Assembly: GCA_021827465.1 (NCBI GenBank)
Contig: JAKAVX010000032.1
Span: 1 to 12,500, forward strand
From: Deltaproteobacteria bacterium
Lineage (GTDB): Bacteria; Desulfobacterota_B; Binatia; Binatales; Binataceae
Reading direction: 5' to 3'
Length of the DNA stretch: 12,500 nucleotides
A program made the position numbers and the translations under genes. A model generated the notes under the pieces. That model saw only the letters and a program-made list of their open reading frames with translations. It was not told the DNA's origin and searched no databases. Positions 12,389 to 12,500 of the stretch are shown here, in pieces; position 1 is the stretch's first letter; the number at the start of each line of letters is the position of its first letter.

Positions 12389-12500
12389 TTAGTGCCCCTC
12401 GCCCCCAGGGGCCAGCTGTACGTCAAGCTCGAATCGGCCCGGTTTTTTCCGGGCTCGTAAGATTGGGACTTGAACGCCGCCAATTTTGAGCCACTCCCGC
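12389..12500 (-). CDS. Possible C-terminal fragment of a convergent gene (enters from the right edge)
   Basis: On the minus strand a frame open from the window edge ends at TAA (12389-12391) and gives 37 residues including REWLKIGGVQVPILRARKK and GRFELDVQLAP. The alternating strand-like pattern and basic turn look protein-like, and a gene converging on uvrA is a normal layout. Against it, third-position G/C is only about 65%, lower than in the neighbours; the last residues (GGEGH) come from a C-run hairpin; and a second inverted repeat, GCCCGG TTTTTT CCGGGC (12437-12454), lies within it. I recognise no family. If it is not coding, this stretch is a hairpin-rich terminator region after uvrA. 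Confidence 0.3.
   Translation of the reverse strand, partial: REWLKIGGVQVPILRARKKPGRFELDVQLAPGGEGH
12394..12412. terminator. Hairpin downstream of uvrA (possible terminator)
   Basis: GCCCCT (12394-12399) pairs with AGGGGC (12407-12412) around a 7-nt loop, 34 nt after the uvrA stop. No T-tract follows, so it is not a classic intrinsic terminator. It also lies inside the possible convergent reading frame. Weak call. Confidence 0.25.
12437..12454. repeat. Inverted repeat with a T6 loop
   Basis: GCCCGG (12437-12442) and CCGGGC (12449-12454) form a perfect 6-bp stem around six T residues. The T-run is in the loop rather than after the stem, so termination is doubtful. It lies 76 nt after uvrA and inside the possible convergent reading frame. 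Confidence 0.35.

Noticed and set aside
12460..12500. tRNA-like words on the minus strand (GCGGGAGTGGCTCAA and GTTCAAGTCCC)
   Set aside because: The two words are far too close together for a tRNA, the T-stem does not pair, and there is no anticodon arm or acceptor partner.

Overview
The window is GC-rich chromosomal DNA (G/C strongly favoured at third codon positions) from a Gram-negative bacterium. Two exported proteins carry signal peptides, one a SurA-type periplasmic foldase, and a bactofilin is present. The gene order mfd - surA-like - pdxA - uvrA and the codon style would fit a deltaproteobacterial-like or related soil lineage such as Binatota. That placement is an inference with low certainty. 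No phage, IS element, CRISPR array, rRNA or tRNA was found.

Left part (1-2700). Positions 1-525 carry no convincing gene but hold two copies of a hairpin repeat (CCCTCTCCCAT / 8-nt loop / ATGGGAGAGGG). A bactofilin gene follows on the minus strand (526-1056). Positions 1057-1627 look mostly non-coding, but the minus strand at about 1422-1580 reads as the C-terminal tail of a class III adenylate/guanylate cyclase without its catalytic core, probably a gene remnant. A D-2-hydroxyacid dehydrogenase (minus, 1628-2677) follows.

Middle (2678-3842). An 86-bp divergent spacer holds a good sigma70-type promoter (TTGTTT-N17-TATGAT) for a secreted PDZ-domain protein (plus, 2764-3564). A small membrane-protein gene (minus, 3577-3822) converges on it and starts only 20 bp from the divergent mfd start.

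Right part (3843-12360). Four plus-strand genes are packed like an operon: mfd (transcription-repair coupling factor), a SurA-like peptidyl-prolyl isomerase 5 nt later, pdxA overlapping the end of the isomerase gene, and uvrA 19 nt after pdxA. mfd and uvrA act in the same process: Mfd removes stalled RNA polymerase and recruits UvrA to start nucleotide excision repair. surA-pdxA is a pairing also known from enterobacteria. After uvrA, a minus-strand reading frame entering from the right edge (12389-12500) may be the C-terminus of a convergent gene.

Nothing here clearly amounts to an undescribed system. The items most worth a second look are the cyclase remnant, the hairpin repeat family, the PDZ protein with its hydrophobic insertion, and the repair operon layout.
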